Notes: generated by a model not told the origin, from the sequence alone. DNA of 64,000 nucleotides from Salsipaludibacter sp963735045 (GCA_963735045.1 CAVTIZ010000003.1:558001-622000), one strand, 5' to 3'. Positions 17,089 through 26,835 are shown, counted from the stretch's first letter. Numbers and translations are program-made.

Positions 17089-18549
17089 ATGAGCCTGCCG
17101 TCCAGCACCCCCCGTGCCCAGGGCGTCGACGCCGCTGGCCTGCTCGCGGTGGTCGAGGGCATGCAGGAACGCGACCTCGGCCTTCACGGGCTGGCGGTGG
17201 CGCGTCACGGCCATCACATCGCGTCGGGGTGGGCGAGCCCGTACACCGCCGACCGGGTCCACCTCGTCTACTCGCTGTCGAAGTCGCTGACCGGGCTGGC
17301 GGTGGCGCTGCTGCACCAGCAGGGACGGCTGGACCTGGACGACCCCGTGCTGGCACGACTGGGTGTCGACCTCCACGACGTCGACGCCCGCTGGGCCCGG
17401 GTCACCGTGCGGCACTGCCTGTCGATGACCGTGGGCCACACCGAGGATGCCTGGCCACGAGTCGTGGACCGCTGGGACCTCGCGGCGGTCCGCTCCGACG
17501 ACGACTGGCTGTCGCGGGTGCTGGCGAACCCGCCCACGGCCGAACCCGGGTCCGCCTTCGCCTACAACCAGGTCGCGACCTGGCTGCTGTCGCTGGTCGT
17601 CGACCGGCTTGCGGGCGGCATCCGCACCCTGCTGCGTCCGCACGTGCTCGACCCACTGGGCATCGGCGAGGTCCCGTGGCACACCGATCCCCAGGGCCGC
17701 GAGCTGGGCTTCACCGGTGCCCACCTGACCACGGGGTCGGTGCTGGCCCTGGCCCAGCTGGTGCTGGACCGGGGGGCGTGGCGGGGTCGACAGCTCGTCG
17801 ACGCGTCCTGGTTCGACCGCGCCACGGTCGCGGCCGGGCCACCCAACCGCGACCCCGAGGCGTCGCCGGACTGGCGCCGTGGGTACGGCTACACCTTCTG
17901 GATGCAGGAGGTCGGCCATCGCGGTGACGGCGCCTACGGCCAGTTCCTGGTCGTGCTGCCCGACCAGGACGTCGCGGTGGCGATCACCTCCGAGCACGAG
18001 CACATGCAGGCGACCCTGGACCTGCTGTGGGACCACCTCGTGCCGGCCGTCGACCGACCCGGGTCGGCCGCCGACGAGGCGCGGTTGGCGACCGTGCTCG
18101 ACGACCTCGTGATCCCCCCGCCGCCCGCCAGCACCACGTCGCCACGCCCGGAAGCCGCGACCTTCCGGCGATCGGCTGCCGGGGACCTGGCCCCGACGTG
18201 GGGCGACGTGACGGTGCGAGCTCGCGACGACGACCACCTGCTCCGGGTGGATCGGGCGGGTGCCACCGTCGACATCGTCGTGGGCGACGGCAGGTGGTGC
18301 GAGTCCGTGCTGGAGGCCGACGGCTGGGCGTTGCCCGTCGTCGCCGGGGGCGGTTGGTCCGGCGACACCTTCGTGGCCGAGGTCCGCGTCATCGAGACCC
18401 CCCACACGTTCCGCGTCGCCTGCGTCCGGACCCGATCCGACGACGGCTCCGACGGCTCCGACGGGGTGGTCGACCTGACCTGGCGCCTGGTCCCGCTGAT
18501 GGGTCCGGACCCGTTCGGGCTGGCCGTGCGGCGCCACGACGACGTCTGA
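17089..18549 (+). CDS. serine hydrolase, beta-lactamase/esterase (class C-like) family
   Basis: 486 residues from ATG 17089; no clear binding site, so translation may be coupled to the preceding gene, which ends 19 bases upstream. Catalytic motifs are present: SxxK in YSLSKSLTG (~65), YxN in FAYNQVATW, and GYGYTFWMQE in the usual C-terminal position. The C-terminal ~130 residues (after the Pro/Thr-rich PPPPASTTSPRPE) form a separate beta-rich domain as in many EstB/ClbP-like hydrolases. There is no signal peptide, so the enzyme is probably cytoplasmic. The substrate may be an ester or amide and is not known. Confidence 0.88.
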   Translation: MSLPSSTPRAQGVDAAGLLAVVEGMQERDLGLHGLAVARHGHHIASGWASPYTADRVHLVYSLSKSLTGLAVALLHQQGRLDLDDPVLARLGVDLHDVDARWARVTVRHCLSMTVGHTEDAWPRVVDRWDLAAVRSDDDWLSRVLANPPTAEPGSAFAYNQVATWLLSLVVDRLAGGIRTLLRPHVLDPLGIGEVPWHTDPQGRELGFTGAHLTTGSVLALAQLVLDRGAWRGRQLVDASWFDRATVAAGPPNRDPEASPDWRRGYGYTFWMQEVGHRGDGAYGQFLVVLPDQDVAVAITSEHEHMQATLDLLWDHLVPAVDRPGSAADEARLATVLDDLVIPPPPASTTSPRPEAATFRRSAAGDLAPTWGDVTVRARDDDHLLRVDRAGATVDIVVGDGRWCESVLEADGWALPVVAGGGWSGDTFVAEVRVIETPHTFRVACVRTRSDDGSDGSDGVVDLTWRLVPLMGPDPFGLAVRRHDDV

Positions 18550-18567
18550 CCAGGCCGGTCGACCCGG

Positions 18568-19014
18568 TCAGTCCGGCGCGGTCCCGTCTGCGGAAACGTC
18601 GGCGAGTGCGTCCACGTCGAACTGGTCGACCAGGACCAGGTTCCCGTCGGGATCGCGGACCATGAAGTGCCCGGCACTGCCGCGCTCGCCCGCCAGGGGC
18701 TCGTCGGGCGCGTCCATCCCGGGCGCGTCGTAGGCCACCTCGATCCCGGCCGCCACCAGCGCGTCATGGATGTCGCGGACGTCGTCGCCGTCCTTCAGTG
18801 GCCGCATGTCCTGGCCGATCCCGGGATTGAAGGTCAGGACGTCGTCGTCGAACATCCCGGCGAACAGGCCGAGCATCGCCTGGCCGTTGCGCAGGATCTG
18901 CCAGCCCTGCTCGGCGTCGCCGCCGACCACCACGAACCCCAGGTGTTCGTAGAAGGACCGGGACGCCGCGAGGTCGGCGACGGACAGCGAGACGGAGAAG
19001 CAACCCAGGTTCAC
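18568..19014 (-). CDS. VOC family protein
   Basis: 148 residues from GTG 19014 with AAGG upstream. The domain starts CFSVSLSVADLAASRSFYEHLGF and ends GHFMVRDPDGNLVLVDQF, the typical beta-alpha-beta-beta-beta pair. A candidate -10 TAGGCT lies on the minus strand at 19048-19043. It converges on the serine hydrolase. Function beyond the fold cannot be assigned. Confidence 0.85.
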   Translation of the reverse strand: MNLGCFSVSLSVADLAASRSFYEHLGFVVVGGDAEQGWQILRNGQAMLGLFAGMFDDDVLTFNPGIGQDMRPLKDGDDVRDIHDALVAAGIEVAYDAPGMDAPDEPLAGERGSAGHFMVRDPDGNLVLVDQFDVDALADVSADGTAPD

Positions 19015-19050
19015 GGGACGGCCTTGGTGTGGGGTGCCGTGCAGCCTAGG

Positions 19051-21465
19051 TCACGGCCCGGCCCAGCCGCCGGGACGTGCCAGCAGCAGTTCGCCGAGCG
19101 CATCCACCAGCACGGGGGGCAGTCCCAGGGCCGGCAACTGGGCCGCGGCGTCGGCCGGGGTCGCACTCGCCCGGACGAGGTCCCAGGCCCGGTTCTTGTC
19201 CCGACGTCCGATCCGTGCCCGGTCCAGCACCGCGAACACGCGGTCGAGGGGGCCCGTGGTGGTGGGGGTCGTGGTGCCGCTCACGACGACCTCGACCGGG
19301 ACCTCGCGTGACACCGACCCCAGGGCCACCCGGAGCGCACCACGTTCGTCGCGGTCGCCCGGCTCGATCGTGCGCGACCGGCCGGCGACCGCCACGGCGA
19401 CCTCGTCCACCGGTCCGAACCCGAGGAGTACGACGACGAGTTCGCGGTCGGCGGGGACGACCGCGACGTCCCCGGTGGTCGCCCCGATCCTCAGCGTGGC
19501 CCGCTCGTCGTCCCACGACAGCTCGGTCGTGGCGATGCGGTCCCCGTCGTCCTCCACCAGGGCGAAGCCGCCGTCGGCGCCCGGTACCACGACCACCTCC
19601 AGCGCCAGCGGGATGCCCGTGTCGTTGCCGAGCCCGTCGGCGGGCTGCAGTGGCACGATCGCCCCGGCCCGCGCCAGCACGGGAATGGAGGTGATCGGGC
19701 GGTGGAGCCGCAACGTCCGCGCACCGCCGTAGGCGACGCCGGTGAAGAGGTCGACCCAGTCGCCGGGGGGCAGCCACGCGGTCGCCACGCCCATCGCGAG
19801 CTGGTCGTCCATGGGGGACGTGATCGGGGCGACCACCAGTTCACTGCCGAACGCGTACTCATTGGGCACCAGGTAGGCCTCGTCCTCCCACGGGTGGTCG
19901 TGGTACATCGGCGCCACCAGCGACCGGTTGTCGACGTGGGCGCGGTGGGCCATCGTGGCGAGATAGGGGAGCAACCGGTGGCGCAGGCGGAGGAAGTCCC
20001 CGACGACCTCGCGGTGGGGACTGGACAGGGTCCAGGGCTCGCGGCGACTGAACGGGTCGGCGCTGGCGTGCAGCCGCAGGATGGGGGAGAACACGCCGAA
20101 CTGCACCCACCGCGTCGTCAGCTCGTCGTCGCGGACGCCGAAGAAGTGCCCGCCGATGTCGTGGCTCCACCACCCGTAGCCGACGTTGGCGGCGGTGGCG
20201 GTGAACTCGGGTTGGAACTCCAACGACGCCCAGGTCGCCTCGCTGTCGCCGGAGAACCCGACCGGGTAGCGGTGCGACCCCAACCCGGCCCAGCGCGAGA
20301 AGGTGATCCCGGGCTCGTCGCCGCGATTGGCGTCGAGCCAGTGGACGTGGTTGAGGACCCACAACGGGTCGAGCCCGGGAACGGTCGTGATCGACTCCTG
20401 TTGCCAGTCCAGCCACCAGAAGTCGACGCCCATGGCCTCCAGGGGGTGGTGGACCTCCTCGAGGTAGGCGGCCAGGAACTCGGGATCGGCCGCGTCGAAG
20501 GCCACCGGGAGCTCGCTGGCCGGGTCGATGCCCATGCGGGTGGCCATGGCCTCGTAGGCGTCCTCATGGGCCCGCACGCCGTCGGCCGGGTGGACGTTGA
20601 GGGTGACGGCGAGCCCACGGTCATGGAGGTCGGCGAGGAAGGCCCCGGGATCGTCGAACAGCTCCCGGTTCCACGTGTAGCCCGTCCACCCGCTGCCCAG
20701 GCGGGGTGGGATGTCGACCAGGTGCCAGTCCATGTCGATCACGGCGACCGAGAACGGCAGGCCCTCGTCGTCGAAGCGGTCCAGCAGCGCGGTGTAGTCC
20801 CGGGCGGTGTAGCGGTGGTAGCGGCTCCACCAGTTCCCCAGCGCGTACCGCGGCAGCCGTGGCTGGGGTCCGGTCAGGGCGTGGAAGTCGTCCAGGGCCG
20901 CCCGGTAGTCACGTCCGTGGGCGAACACGTACAGGTCGGTCGTGCCAGGCGTGCGCGGGTGCAGCATCCCGGCGTCGTCGAACAGCAGCGACGTCGAGTC
21001 GTCCACGACGGTGATTCCGTGGCGCGACAGCAGGCCGTCGTCGAGCGGGGTCCGGCCGTCGACCATGTCCAGCGTGCGGGCCGTGCCCCGGAGGTTGCCC
21101 GTTCCCAAGGGGTCCTCGTGCGGGGCGGCGTCGGCGCCGGGGCGCCACGTGCTGCGGTAGTTGGAGGCCCCTCCGCGCGCCGTGACCGACAGCCCGCCCG
21201 GCCAGAACGGCTGGCGGTCGTAGCGCAGGTGGAGGCCGGCGGTCCGGACCTCGAGCCAGTCGGGTCCGTCGACCACCTCCCGGTCGACCGGTGGCAGGTC
21301 CCGGTGCAGCACCAGTTGGGAGGCACGGTCCTCGGCGCTGCCGGTCGGGCCGTGTTCCAGCCGCACCACGTGCGGCGTCAGGACGGTGATCCGCCAGTCG
21401 TCTCCAGCCAGCACGTTGGCAGGGTCGGCGACCGGACTGGTGGGCAGGCGCTGGTGCGGGTGCAC
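19051..21465 (-). CDS. glycoside hydrolase family 31 (alpha-glucosidase/xylosidase-like)
   Basis: 804 residues from GTG 21465, with AGGAC upstream. An open frame extends to 21675, but that would overlap the next gene and the extra residues are unlike a protein. The (beta/alpha)8 core carries LGNWWSRYHRYT, the nucleophile region GVDFWWLDWQQ (Asp near 350) and the acid/base region GFSGDSEATW (Asp near 403), then GGHFFG and LLPYLATMAH. There is no signal peptide, so it acts on imported oligosaccharide. No transporter or regulator sits nearby. The specific sugar (alpha-glucose, xylose or sulfoquinovose) cannot be decided; the KERWR motif of YihQ-type enzymes is not evident. Confidence 0.92.
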   Translation of the reverse strand: MHPHQRLPTSPVADPANVLAGDDWRITVLTPHVVRLEHGPTGSAEDRASQLVLHRDLPPVDREVVDGPDWLEVRTAGLHLRYDRQPFWPGGLSVTARGGASNYRSTWRPGADAAPHEDPLGTGNLRGTARTLDMVDGRTPLDDGLLSRHGITVVDDSTSLLFDDAGMLHPRTPGTTDLYVFAHGRDYRAALDDFHALTGPQPRLPRYALGNWWSRYHRYTARDYTALLDRFDDEGLPFSVAVIDMDWHLVDIPPRLGSGWTGYTWNRELFDDPGAFLADLHDRGLAVTLNVHPADGVRAHEDAYEAMATRMGIDPASELPVAFDAADPEFLAAYLEEVHHPLEAMGVDFWWLDWQQESITTVPGLDPLWVLNHVHWLDANRGDEPGITFSRWAGLGSHRYPVGFSGDSEATWASLEFQPEFTATAANVGYGWWSHDIGGHFFGVRDDELTTRWVQFGVFSPILRLHASADPFSRREPWTLSSPHREVVGDFLRLRHRLLPYLATMAHRAHVDNRSLVAPMYHDHPWEDEAYLVPNEYAFGSELVVAPITSPMDDQLAMGVATAWLPPGDWVDLFTGVAYGGARTLRLHRPITSIPVLARAGAIVPLQPADGLGNDTGIPLALEVVVVPGADGGFALVEDDGDRIATTELSWDDERATLRIGATTGDVAVVPADRELVVVLLGFGPVDEVAVAVAGRSRTIEPGDRDERGALRVALGSVSREVPVEVVVSGTTTPTTTGPLDRVFAVLDRARIGRRDKNRAWDLVRASATPADAAAQLPALGLPPVLVDALGELLLARPGGWAGP

Positions 21466-21514
21466 GAGAGGTCCTGGGTGACGGGAGGGCCGGGAGGGTG
21501 ATCGCGAGCGGTGG

Positions 21515-22021
21515 TCAGGTGTCGCGGCTGCCGGCCCGGTCGGCGACGGCGGCCAGGTCGGCATCGGCGAGTCGATACGTGATCCAGGTGTCCTGGGGGC
21601 GGGCGCCCAGCCGGTGGTAGAAGTCGATCGCCGTCTGGTTCCAGTCCAGCACCGCCCACTCCAGCCTGGCCCCACCGCGTTCGGTCACCAGGCGTGCCAG
21701 CGCCCGGACCAGCGCCAGGCCGACGCCGCTCCCGCGCGCCCCGGGGTCCACCCACAGGTCCTCGAGGTGGATGCCGGGACGGCCGGTCCAGGTCGAGTAG
21801 GTCGGGAAGAACAGCGCCATGCCGACGTCACGGGTGGTCCCGTCCACCGCGTGACTGGCCAGGAGGCACTCGAAGGGCGGGTTGTCGGAGGCGAGTTGGT
21901 CGGTGAGCGTGTCGACGGTGGCCTCGACCGCGTCGGGCTCGCGTTCGAACACGGCGAGGTCGCGGATGAAGCCCAGGACCGTGGCGGCGTCGGCGGGTGT
22001 GGCGTGGCGGATGGCGGTCAT
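21515..22021 (-). CDS. GNAT family N-acetyltransferase (diamine acetyltransferase-like)
   Basis: 168 residues from ATG 22021. The acetyl-CoA binding loop reads VDPGARGSGVGLALVRALA, preceded by GIHLEDLWV and followed by RLEWAVLDWNQTAIDFYHRLGA. This is the spermine/spermidine acetyltransferase-like branch. A TAGACT -10 element on the minus strand at 22035-22030 lies eight bases before the ATG, so the mRNA may be leaderless. The GH31 gene follows on the same strand 49 bases after the stop. Confidence 0.9.
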   Translation of the reverse strand: MTAIRHATPADAATVLGFIRDLAVFEREPDAVEATVDTLTDQLASDNPPFECLLASHAVDGTTRDVGMALFFPTYSTWTGRPGIHLEDLWVDPGARGSGVGLALVRALARLVTERGGARLEWAVLDWNQTAIDFYHRLGARPQDTWITYRLADADLAAVADRAGSRDT

Positions 22022-22029
22022 GGGCTCGG

Positions 22030-22035
22030 AGTCTA
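22030..22035 (-). promoter_or_regulatory. candidate -10 element giving a leaderless mRNA
   Basis: TAGACT ends eight bases before the acetyltransferase ATG. The usual 6-7 base distance from -10 to the start site puts the first transcribed base on or next to that ATG. No good -35 is seen. Confidence 0.4.
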
Positions 22036-22066
22036 GGAGCCGGATCGGCCATGTCGGCCGATGGGC

Positions 22067-23026
22067 TCAGCCGACCCCGCCGTGGTGGACGAAGACCTGG
22101 TCGCGGTGGAACAGTTCGTCCTGTGATCCCGGGTCGGGGTCGTCGGGCCAGTAGGGGTCCAGCAACCAGCCGTAGAGCACCGGATGGGGACCGATCCGGG
22201 TGCCGTCGTCGGCCACGTCGAAGGTGGCCGCCCAGACGTCGGGGTCGACCGCTCGGCCCACGAGGTCGGCATCGGGGGTGCGGCAGGTCGCCACGAACCG
22301 TTCCGGGAAGCCGTGGGGCGCGCCGTCGACGGCGTCGGTGACGGCGCGGTGGTCCGGGTGGGGGTAGCGCACGCAGGTCGGCTGGTCGTCGTTGTAGTAG
22401 GACGCGGCGACGAGCCGGCGGCGAGGCAGGTCCGGGATCCCGAGCTCGCCACCGTGGTCGACCAGCGTGGCGATGGCGTCGTCGACCTCGTCGGTGGTGA
22501 GGTCGCCGTCGCCCAGGTCGAAGAACACCACCGTGGCCCCGTCGCCGGCGTGCACCACGACGTCGCCGACGTCGTGGCAGTCCCCGTCGTCGCAACGCTG
22601 CCCACCCGGCGAGCCGGCCAGCCCCGTGCGGACGCCCTCGTCGTAGTCGTCCGGCAGTCCCGGGTCGTCGTCGCCCATCCGTTCCAGGAACGCGATCGTG
22701 GCGTTCATCCGTGCCTGGGCGCAGCTGTCGGTCCAGCGTCCCCGGGGCCGCGGACGGGGGACGACCTCGCCACTGGCCGCGTCCAGGCCCGGCAGCGCTC
22801 GCTGGCACAGCGAGGTCTCCTCGCCGCGGGTGAGGAACGCGAACACCGTGTGGGCCTCGGTGGTCCCGGCCAGCAACGACCAGGCCTGCATCTCGTCGTC
22901 GGGATGGGGCGCCACCACCACGTCCAGCGCCGAGCGTCGGTCGCCCGATGTCACGACCACGACGGCGATCACCACGGCGACCGCGACCAGCGCCGCGGCC
23001 ACGGCCAGGCCGGCCCGTCGCGTCAC
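22067..23026 (-). CDS. PIG-L (LmbE-like) deacetylase family, membrane-anchored
   Basis: 319 residues from GTG 23026; GTG 23074 is an in-frame alternative with GAGGA just ahead. An N-terminal hydrophobic stretch (AGLAVAAALVAVAVVIAVVVV) anchors or exports it. The catalytic metal motif APHPDDE follows directly, with the late HPDH in YPHPDHRAV completing the PIG-L zinc site. PIG-L enzymes remove N-acetyl groups from GlcNAc conjugates (mycothiol, bacillithiol, teicoplanin). An extracytoplasmic one would act on an envelope or secreted substrate. Several cysteines (SLCQR, DSCAQ, QRCDD, GDCHD, PTCVR and TCRT) suit disulfides outside the cell. Confidence 0.82.
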   Translation of the reverse strand: MTRRAGLAVAAALVAVAVVIAVVVVTSGDRRSALDVVVAPHPDDEMQAWSLLAGTTEAHTVFAFLTRGEETSLCQRALPGLDAASGEVVPRPRPRGRWTDSCAQARMNATIAFLERMGDDDPGLPDDYDEGVRTGLAGSPGGQRCDDGDCHDVGDVVVHAGDGATVVFFDLGDGDLTTDEVDDAIATLVDHGGELGIPDLPRRRLVAASYYNDDQPTCVRYPHPDHRAVTDAVDGAPHGFPERFVATCRTPDADLVGRAVDPDVWAATFDVADDGTRIGPHPVLYGWLLDPYWPDDPDPGSQDELFHRDQVFVHHGGVG

Positions 23027-23193
23027 GTGGGAACCCCCGGGTGGCCGCCGCGACACCGGGGCACCGACGCCCACGGGTCCTCGGTGGTCGGCCTACCCTC
23101 GGCGACCAGATCCTGCCCTTGCGTCCTCGGCGAGCAGTCCGGCATGCCAGTCGATCCCCTCACCCGGTGGACTCCCGCCCTCTCGGCGCGACG

Positions 23194-24369
23194 ATGACCG
23201 ACACCGTAGGCACCGCGACGTCGCCCGGCGACACCACCGCGGTGGACGACGGGTCGCGTCGACGTGTCCGTGGCGTCGACGTCTTCCGTGGGTTCGTGCT
23301 GGCGTTCATGTTGTTCACCCCCCCGGTGCGCACGGAGGGGACCTACCCCATGCTCGGCCACGCCCCCTGGCTCGGCTGGACCTTCGCCGACCTCATCTTC
23401 CCGGCGTTCCTGGTGACCAGTGGTGCCAGCCTGGCGTTCCTGCTGCGTCCGCCGACGGGTCCCGACCGGCGGCGTCGCCTGGTCCGGCGCACCATCGCGC
23501 TGCTGGTGGCCGGCGTGTTCTACAACACCGTCGGTGGACCACTCGACCTGACCGAGATCCGCCTGACCGGCGTGCTGCAGATGATCGGCCTGTCCGGCGC
23601 CATCGCCGCGGTGGCCGTGCTGGTGCTCCGGCGCGACGACGGCAGCGACCGACTCCGTGCCCTGGCCGGGGTCGGGGCCGCACTGTTGCTGGCCTGGGCG
23701 GTCGTGCTGGTGGCGGCCCCGACGGACTGCCTGTCGCCCGATGCCCTGTGCAACCCCCTGCACGGTCTGGACGTCGCCCTGCTGGGCCGCGGCCACCTGT
23801 ACCGGGGTGGGGCGGTCCCGTTCGATCCCGAGGGGATCTCGACCACGATCGTGGCGGCCACCCTGCCGATCATGGGCTACCTCGCCGGCACCCACATCCG
23901 CACCCATCGGGGCGACGCCCAGCAGACCGTCCGACTGCTGGTGGTCGGCGTCGCGGTGGCCGCCAGCGGCCTGGCGCTGTCGCCGCTGCTGCCGATGGGC
24001 AAGCGCCTGCTGACCCCGACCTTCGTGCTGTTCGCCGGCGGACTGGCGGTGGCCGGCATCGCCGCGACCATCCTGGCCTTCGACCTGCCAGCGCGTCGGC
24101 AGGGGTGGGTCGGGCCCGTCCGGACGATCGTGGCCGCGCCGCTGGTGACGTTGGGCTGGAACGCGTTGGTGGTGTACCTGGGGGAGCGGATCTTCCTCGT
24201 CGTGACGGCCCAGACCATGGTCGGCGACGTCACCCTGACCGACTGGATCCTCGCGCACTCGCCGCTGCCCGGCGACCGCGCCGCCTTCACCTACTCCCTG
24301 CTGTTGCTGGCCACGATCCTGGCCGTGACCGGGCTGATGCGCGCGTTGCGGTGGCGCATCGCCCTGTGA
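23194..24369 (+). CDS. acyltransferase-like membrane protein (HGSNAT/YeiB-type)
   Basis: 391 residues from ATG 23194; no strong ribosome binding site. It opens RVRGVDVFRGFVLAFMLF, the hallmark of the heparan-alpha-glucosaminide N-acetyltransferase and YeiB-like families (R-x-x-x-[DE]-x-x-R-G), followed by about ten hydrophobic helices. These proteins carry acyl groups across the membrane onto sugars or other acceptors. It is divergent from the PIG-L deacetylase, which removes such groups. That pairing may be meaningful, but nothing else links them. Confidence 0.8.
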   Translation: MTDTVGTATSPGDTTAVDDGSRRRVRGVDVFRGFVLAFMLFTPPVRTEGTYPMLGHAPWLGWTFADLIFPAFLVTSGASLAFLLRPPTGPDRRRRLVRRTIALLVAGVFYNTVGGPLDLTEIRLTGVLQMIGLSGAIAAVAVLVLRRDDGSDRLRALAGVGAALLLAWAVVLVAAPTDCLSPDALCNPLHGLDVALLGRGHLYRGGAVPFDPEGISTTIVAATLPIMGYLAGTHIRTHRGDAQQTVRLLVVGVAVAASGLALSPLLPMGKRLLTPTFVLFAGGLAVAGIAATILAFDLPARRQGWVGPVRTIVAAPLVTLGWNALVVYLGERIFLVVTAQTMVGDVTLTDWILAHSPLPGDRAAFTYSLLLLATILAVTGLMRALRWRIAL

Positions 24370-24458
24370 CGCGCCCGGCACGACTCTGGCCCCCGGCACG
24401 CGGGCCGGCCTAGCATCGGGGGCGCGATCGGCTCCGGCGCCGGCGCAGGAGGCGGCTC

Positions 24459-25885
24459 GTGACCGACCCACTCGATGCGGTGGCCACGGCCGCGGCCGTC
24501 CGCGACGGCAGCCGTACCTGCCGTGGACTCGTGGACGACGCGATCGCGCGGGCCGAGGTCGCGGACCCGGTGGTGCACGGGTTCGTCGTGCGAACCTTCG
24601 ACGCCGCCCGGGCGGCCGCCGACGCCCTCGATCGTCGCATCGCCAGCCAGGGGAGTGACGGCCTTCCGGCGCTGGCCGGGGTCCCGAGCGCGGTCAAGGA
24701 CCTCTGCGACCTGGCCGGCGTGCCGAGCCGCTACGGCTCCCGGGCGATCACCGGGCACGTCCCGACCACCACCGGTCGTGAGGTCGAGCAACTCTTGGCC
24801 ACCGGGTTGGTGAGCCTGGGCAAGACCGCCACCTCCGAGTTCGGGTTCGCGCCGACCACGGAGCCGCTGTTCGGCGAGCCCACCCGCAACCCGTGGGACC
24901 CGGCGATGTCCGCAGGTGGATCGTCGGGGGGTGCGGGTGCGCTGGTCGCCGCCGGCGTGGTCCCGTTGGCCCATGCCACCGACGGTGGTGGGTCGATCCG
25001 CATTCCCGCCGCCATCAACGGCTTGGTCGGCTTCAAGCCGACGGTGGACCGCCACCTGCAAATGGCCAAGATGGACCACCTGCCCATCCGGATCTCGGTC
25101 AGCGGGGTCGTGACCAGGACGGTTCGCGACACCGCCGCGTTCCTCGCGGCGGCCGAGCACCACCACCGCAACACCGACCTGCCGCCGATGGGGCTGGTGC
25201 GGGGGCCGGGGGACCGTCGACTGCGCATCGGGGTGGCCGTCGACGGCCCCAACGCCGCCACGTCGGCGCCGGTCGTGGCCGCGGTGCGTGCCACCGCGGA
25301 CCGCCTCGCCGACCTCGGTCACGCCGTGCGGGAGGTCGAGCCGGAGCTCGACGACCGGATGGGCCCCGACTTCGTCCTGTACTGGGCAGCCCTGGCGCTG
25401 ATGACCAGGACCATGATCGGTCGATCCCTGCGCGACCACGTCGTCCTCGACGACCTCGACCCCTTCACGGTCGGGCTGGCCGAGCATGCCCGGGCCAACC
25501 TCGCCCACCTCCCGTTCGCGATCCGCCGCCTGCGCCGGACGGCCCACGACCATCGGGCGACCTTCGCCGACGTCGACGTCCTGCTCACTCCCGTGCTGGC
25601 CGACACGACGCCGCGGCTGGGCACCCTGCGTCCCGACCAGTCCTTCGCGGTGCTCGAACCGCTGTTGCTGGACCTGGTCCAGTTCACGCCGGTCCAGAAC
25701 ATCACGGGCGCACCGGCGATCACGGTCCCCGCCGGCCGCCACGAGGGGCTGCCCGTCGGGGTGCAGTTGGCGGCCCTGCCGGGCGATGACCGGACCCTGG
25801 TCGAGCTCGCGTTCGCCCTGGAGTCGCTCGCCCCGTGGCCACTGGTCGCCCCCCGCCCGCCGTGCCGATCCCCGCCGGTCGATGA
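24459..25885 (+). CDS. amidase (amidase signature family); 3' end probably frameshifted
   Basis: The start is GTG 24459 with AGGAGG six bases upstream. The Ser-Ser-Lys triad of the amidase signature family is present: Lys in GVPSAVKDL (~79), cis-Ser in SAGGSSGGAG (~153) and Ser in ATDGGGSIRIPA (~177). The last recognisable family segment is GLPVGVQLAALPGDDRTLVELAFALESL, where such enzymes end. As written, the frame then runs on to 26633 through an Arg/Gly-rich tail that overlaps the next gene in another frame. One extra C in the C-run near 25849-25854 would put TGA at 25883-25885, giving a 4-base ATGA overlap with the next gene. I give that end. The substrate is unknown. Confidence 0.85.
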
Positions 25886-26805
25886 CGGGGACGTCCGCGG
25901 CCGACGCCGTCGCCGGCTCGCGTCCGCCGGACCACGTCGAGGAGGTGGCGGTCGGGGGCGGGGTGCTGTCGGTGGGGCGCTGGGGCGACGCGCCCGTCGA
26001 GGTGGTGGCCAGCCACGGCATCACGGCCAACCAGCGCTCCTGGAACGCCGTCGCCAGCGCGCTCGCCGATCGCGGGACCGGCGTGGTCGCGGTGGACCAT
26101 CGTGGTCGGGGTGGCTCCGGTGGCCATCCCGGTCCCTACGGGCTGGCGGTGCACGGCGACGACCTGGTCGCGGTCGCCGACCACGTCGGTGTGGACGCGC
26201 CCGTGCTGGTGGGCCACTCGATGGGCGCGTGGGTGGTGGCCAATGCCGCGATGCGCCATCCCGAGCGGGTGCGCGGGCTGGTCCTGGTCGACGGGGGGCT
26301 GCCGGTCCCGCCCACCCCGCTGCCCGAGGGCGTGACCGTCGACGACGCGCTCGGGCAGGTGATCGGGCCCGCCATGGCGCGGCTGGACCTGACCTTCGAC
26401 TCGGTGGAGGCCGCCGTGGACCGCTGGCGTGCACACCCGGCGGTCGGGCCGATCGTGGACCGGGCCCGGGACTACCTGGTGTGGGACCTGGTCGAGGAGC
26501 ACGGGACGTGGCGATCGCGGGTCGCACGAGCCGCGGTGGTCGCCGATGGCGGCGACATCCTGACCGACGAGGTGGCCACGACCGCGCTGGCCCGCAGCGA
26601 CGTGCCGAGCACGTTGCTGCGGGCGCCACGTGACCTGCTCGACCGGCGACCGGGGTTCCTGGACCCGGACGTGACGGTGTCGGTGCTCGCCGACCTGGAC
26701 CATGTCGACCTGGTGGAGGTCGACGACGTCAACCACTACTCGATCGTGTTCACCCCACACGGCGTCGCCGCCGTCGTGGACGCGGTGGTGCACCGGCTCG
26801 GGTGA
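25882..26805 (+). CDS. alpha/beta-hydrolase
   Basis: 307 residues from ATG 25882. Standard features are ASHGITANQRSW (oxyanion HG), VVAVDHRGRGGSG, the nucleophile elbow VGHSMGAWVVANAA, and a C-terminal VDDVNHYSI with the catalytic His. The first ~20 residues are variable. It is probably translationally coupled to the amidase (see the frameshift note). The pair would form a two-gene amide or ester-degrading operon; the substrate is unknown. Confidence 0.88.
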   Translation: MTGTSAADAVAGSRPPDHVEEVAVGGGVLSVGRWGDAPVEVVASHGITANQRSWNAVASALADRGTGVVAVDHRGRGGSGGHPGPYGLAVHGDDLVAVADHVGVDAPVLVGHSMGAWVVANAAMRHPERVRGLVLVDGGLPVPPTPLPEGVTVDDALGQVIGPAMARLDLTFDSVEAAVDRWRAHPAVGPIVDRARDYLVWDLVEEHGTWRSRVARAAVVADGGDILTDEVATTALARSDVPSTLLRAPRDLLDRRPGFLDPDVTVSVLADLDHVDLVEVDDVNHYSIVFTPHGVAAVVDAVVHRLG

Positions 26806-26835
26806 GAAGGTTCCGGCGGTCGGGACGCCGTCGGG

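Noticed and set aside
23026..23074. Upstream GTG 23074 as the start of the PIG-L gene
   Set aside because: Possible (GAGGA nearby, but very close to the GTG); the shorter start gives a more normal signal-peptide N-terminus. Not decided firmly.
25886..26633. C-terminal 250-residue extension of the amidase
   Set aside because: Arg/Gly-rich reading of the alpha/beta-hydrolase gene in the wrong frame; explained by a one-base shift.
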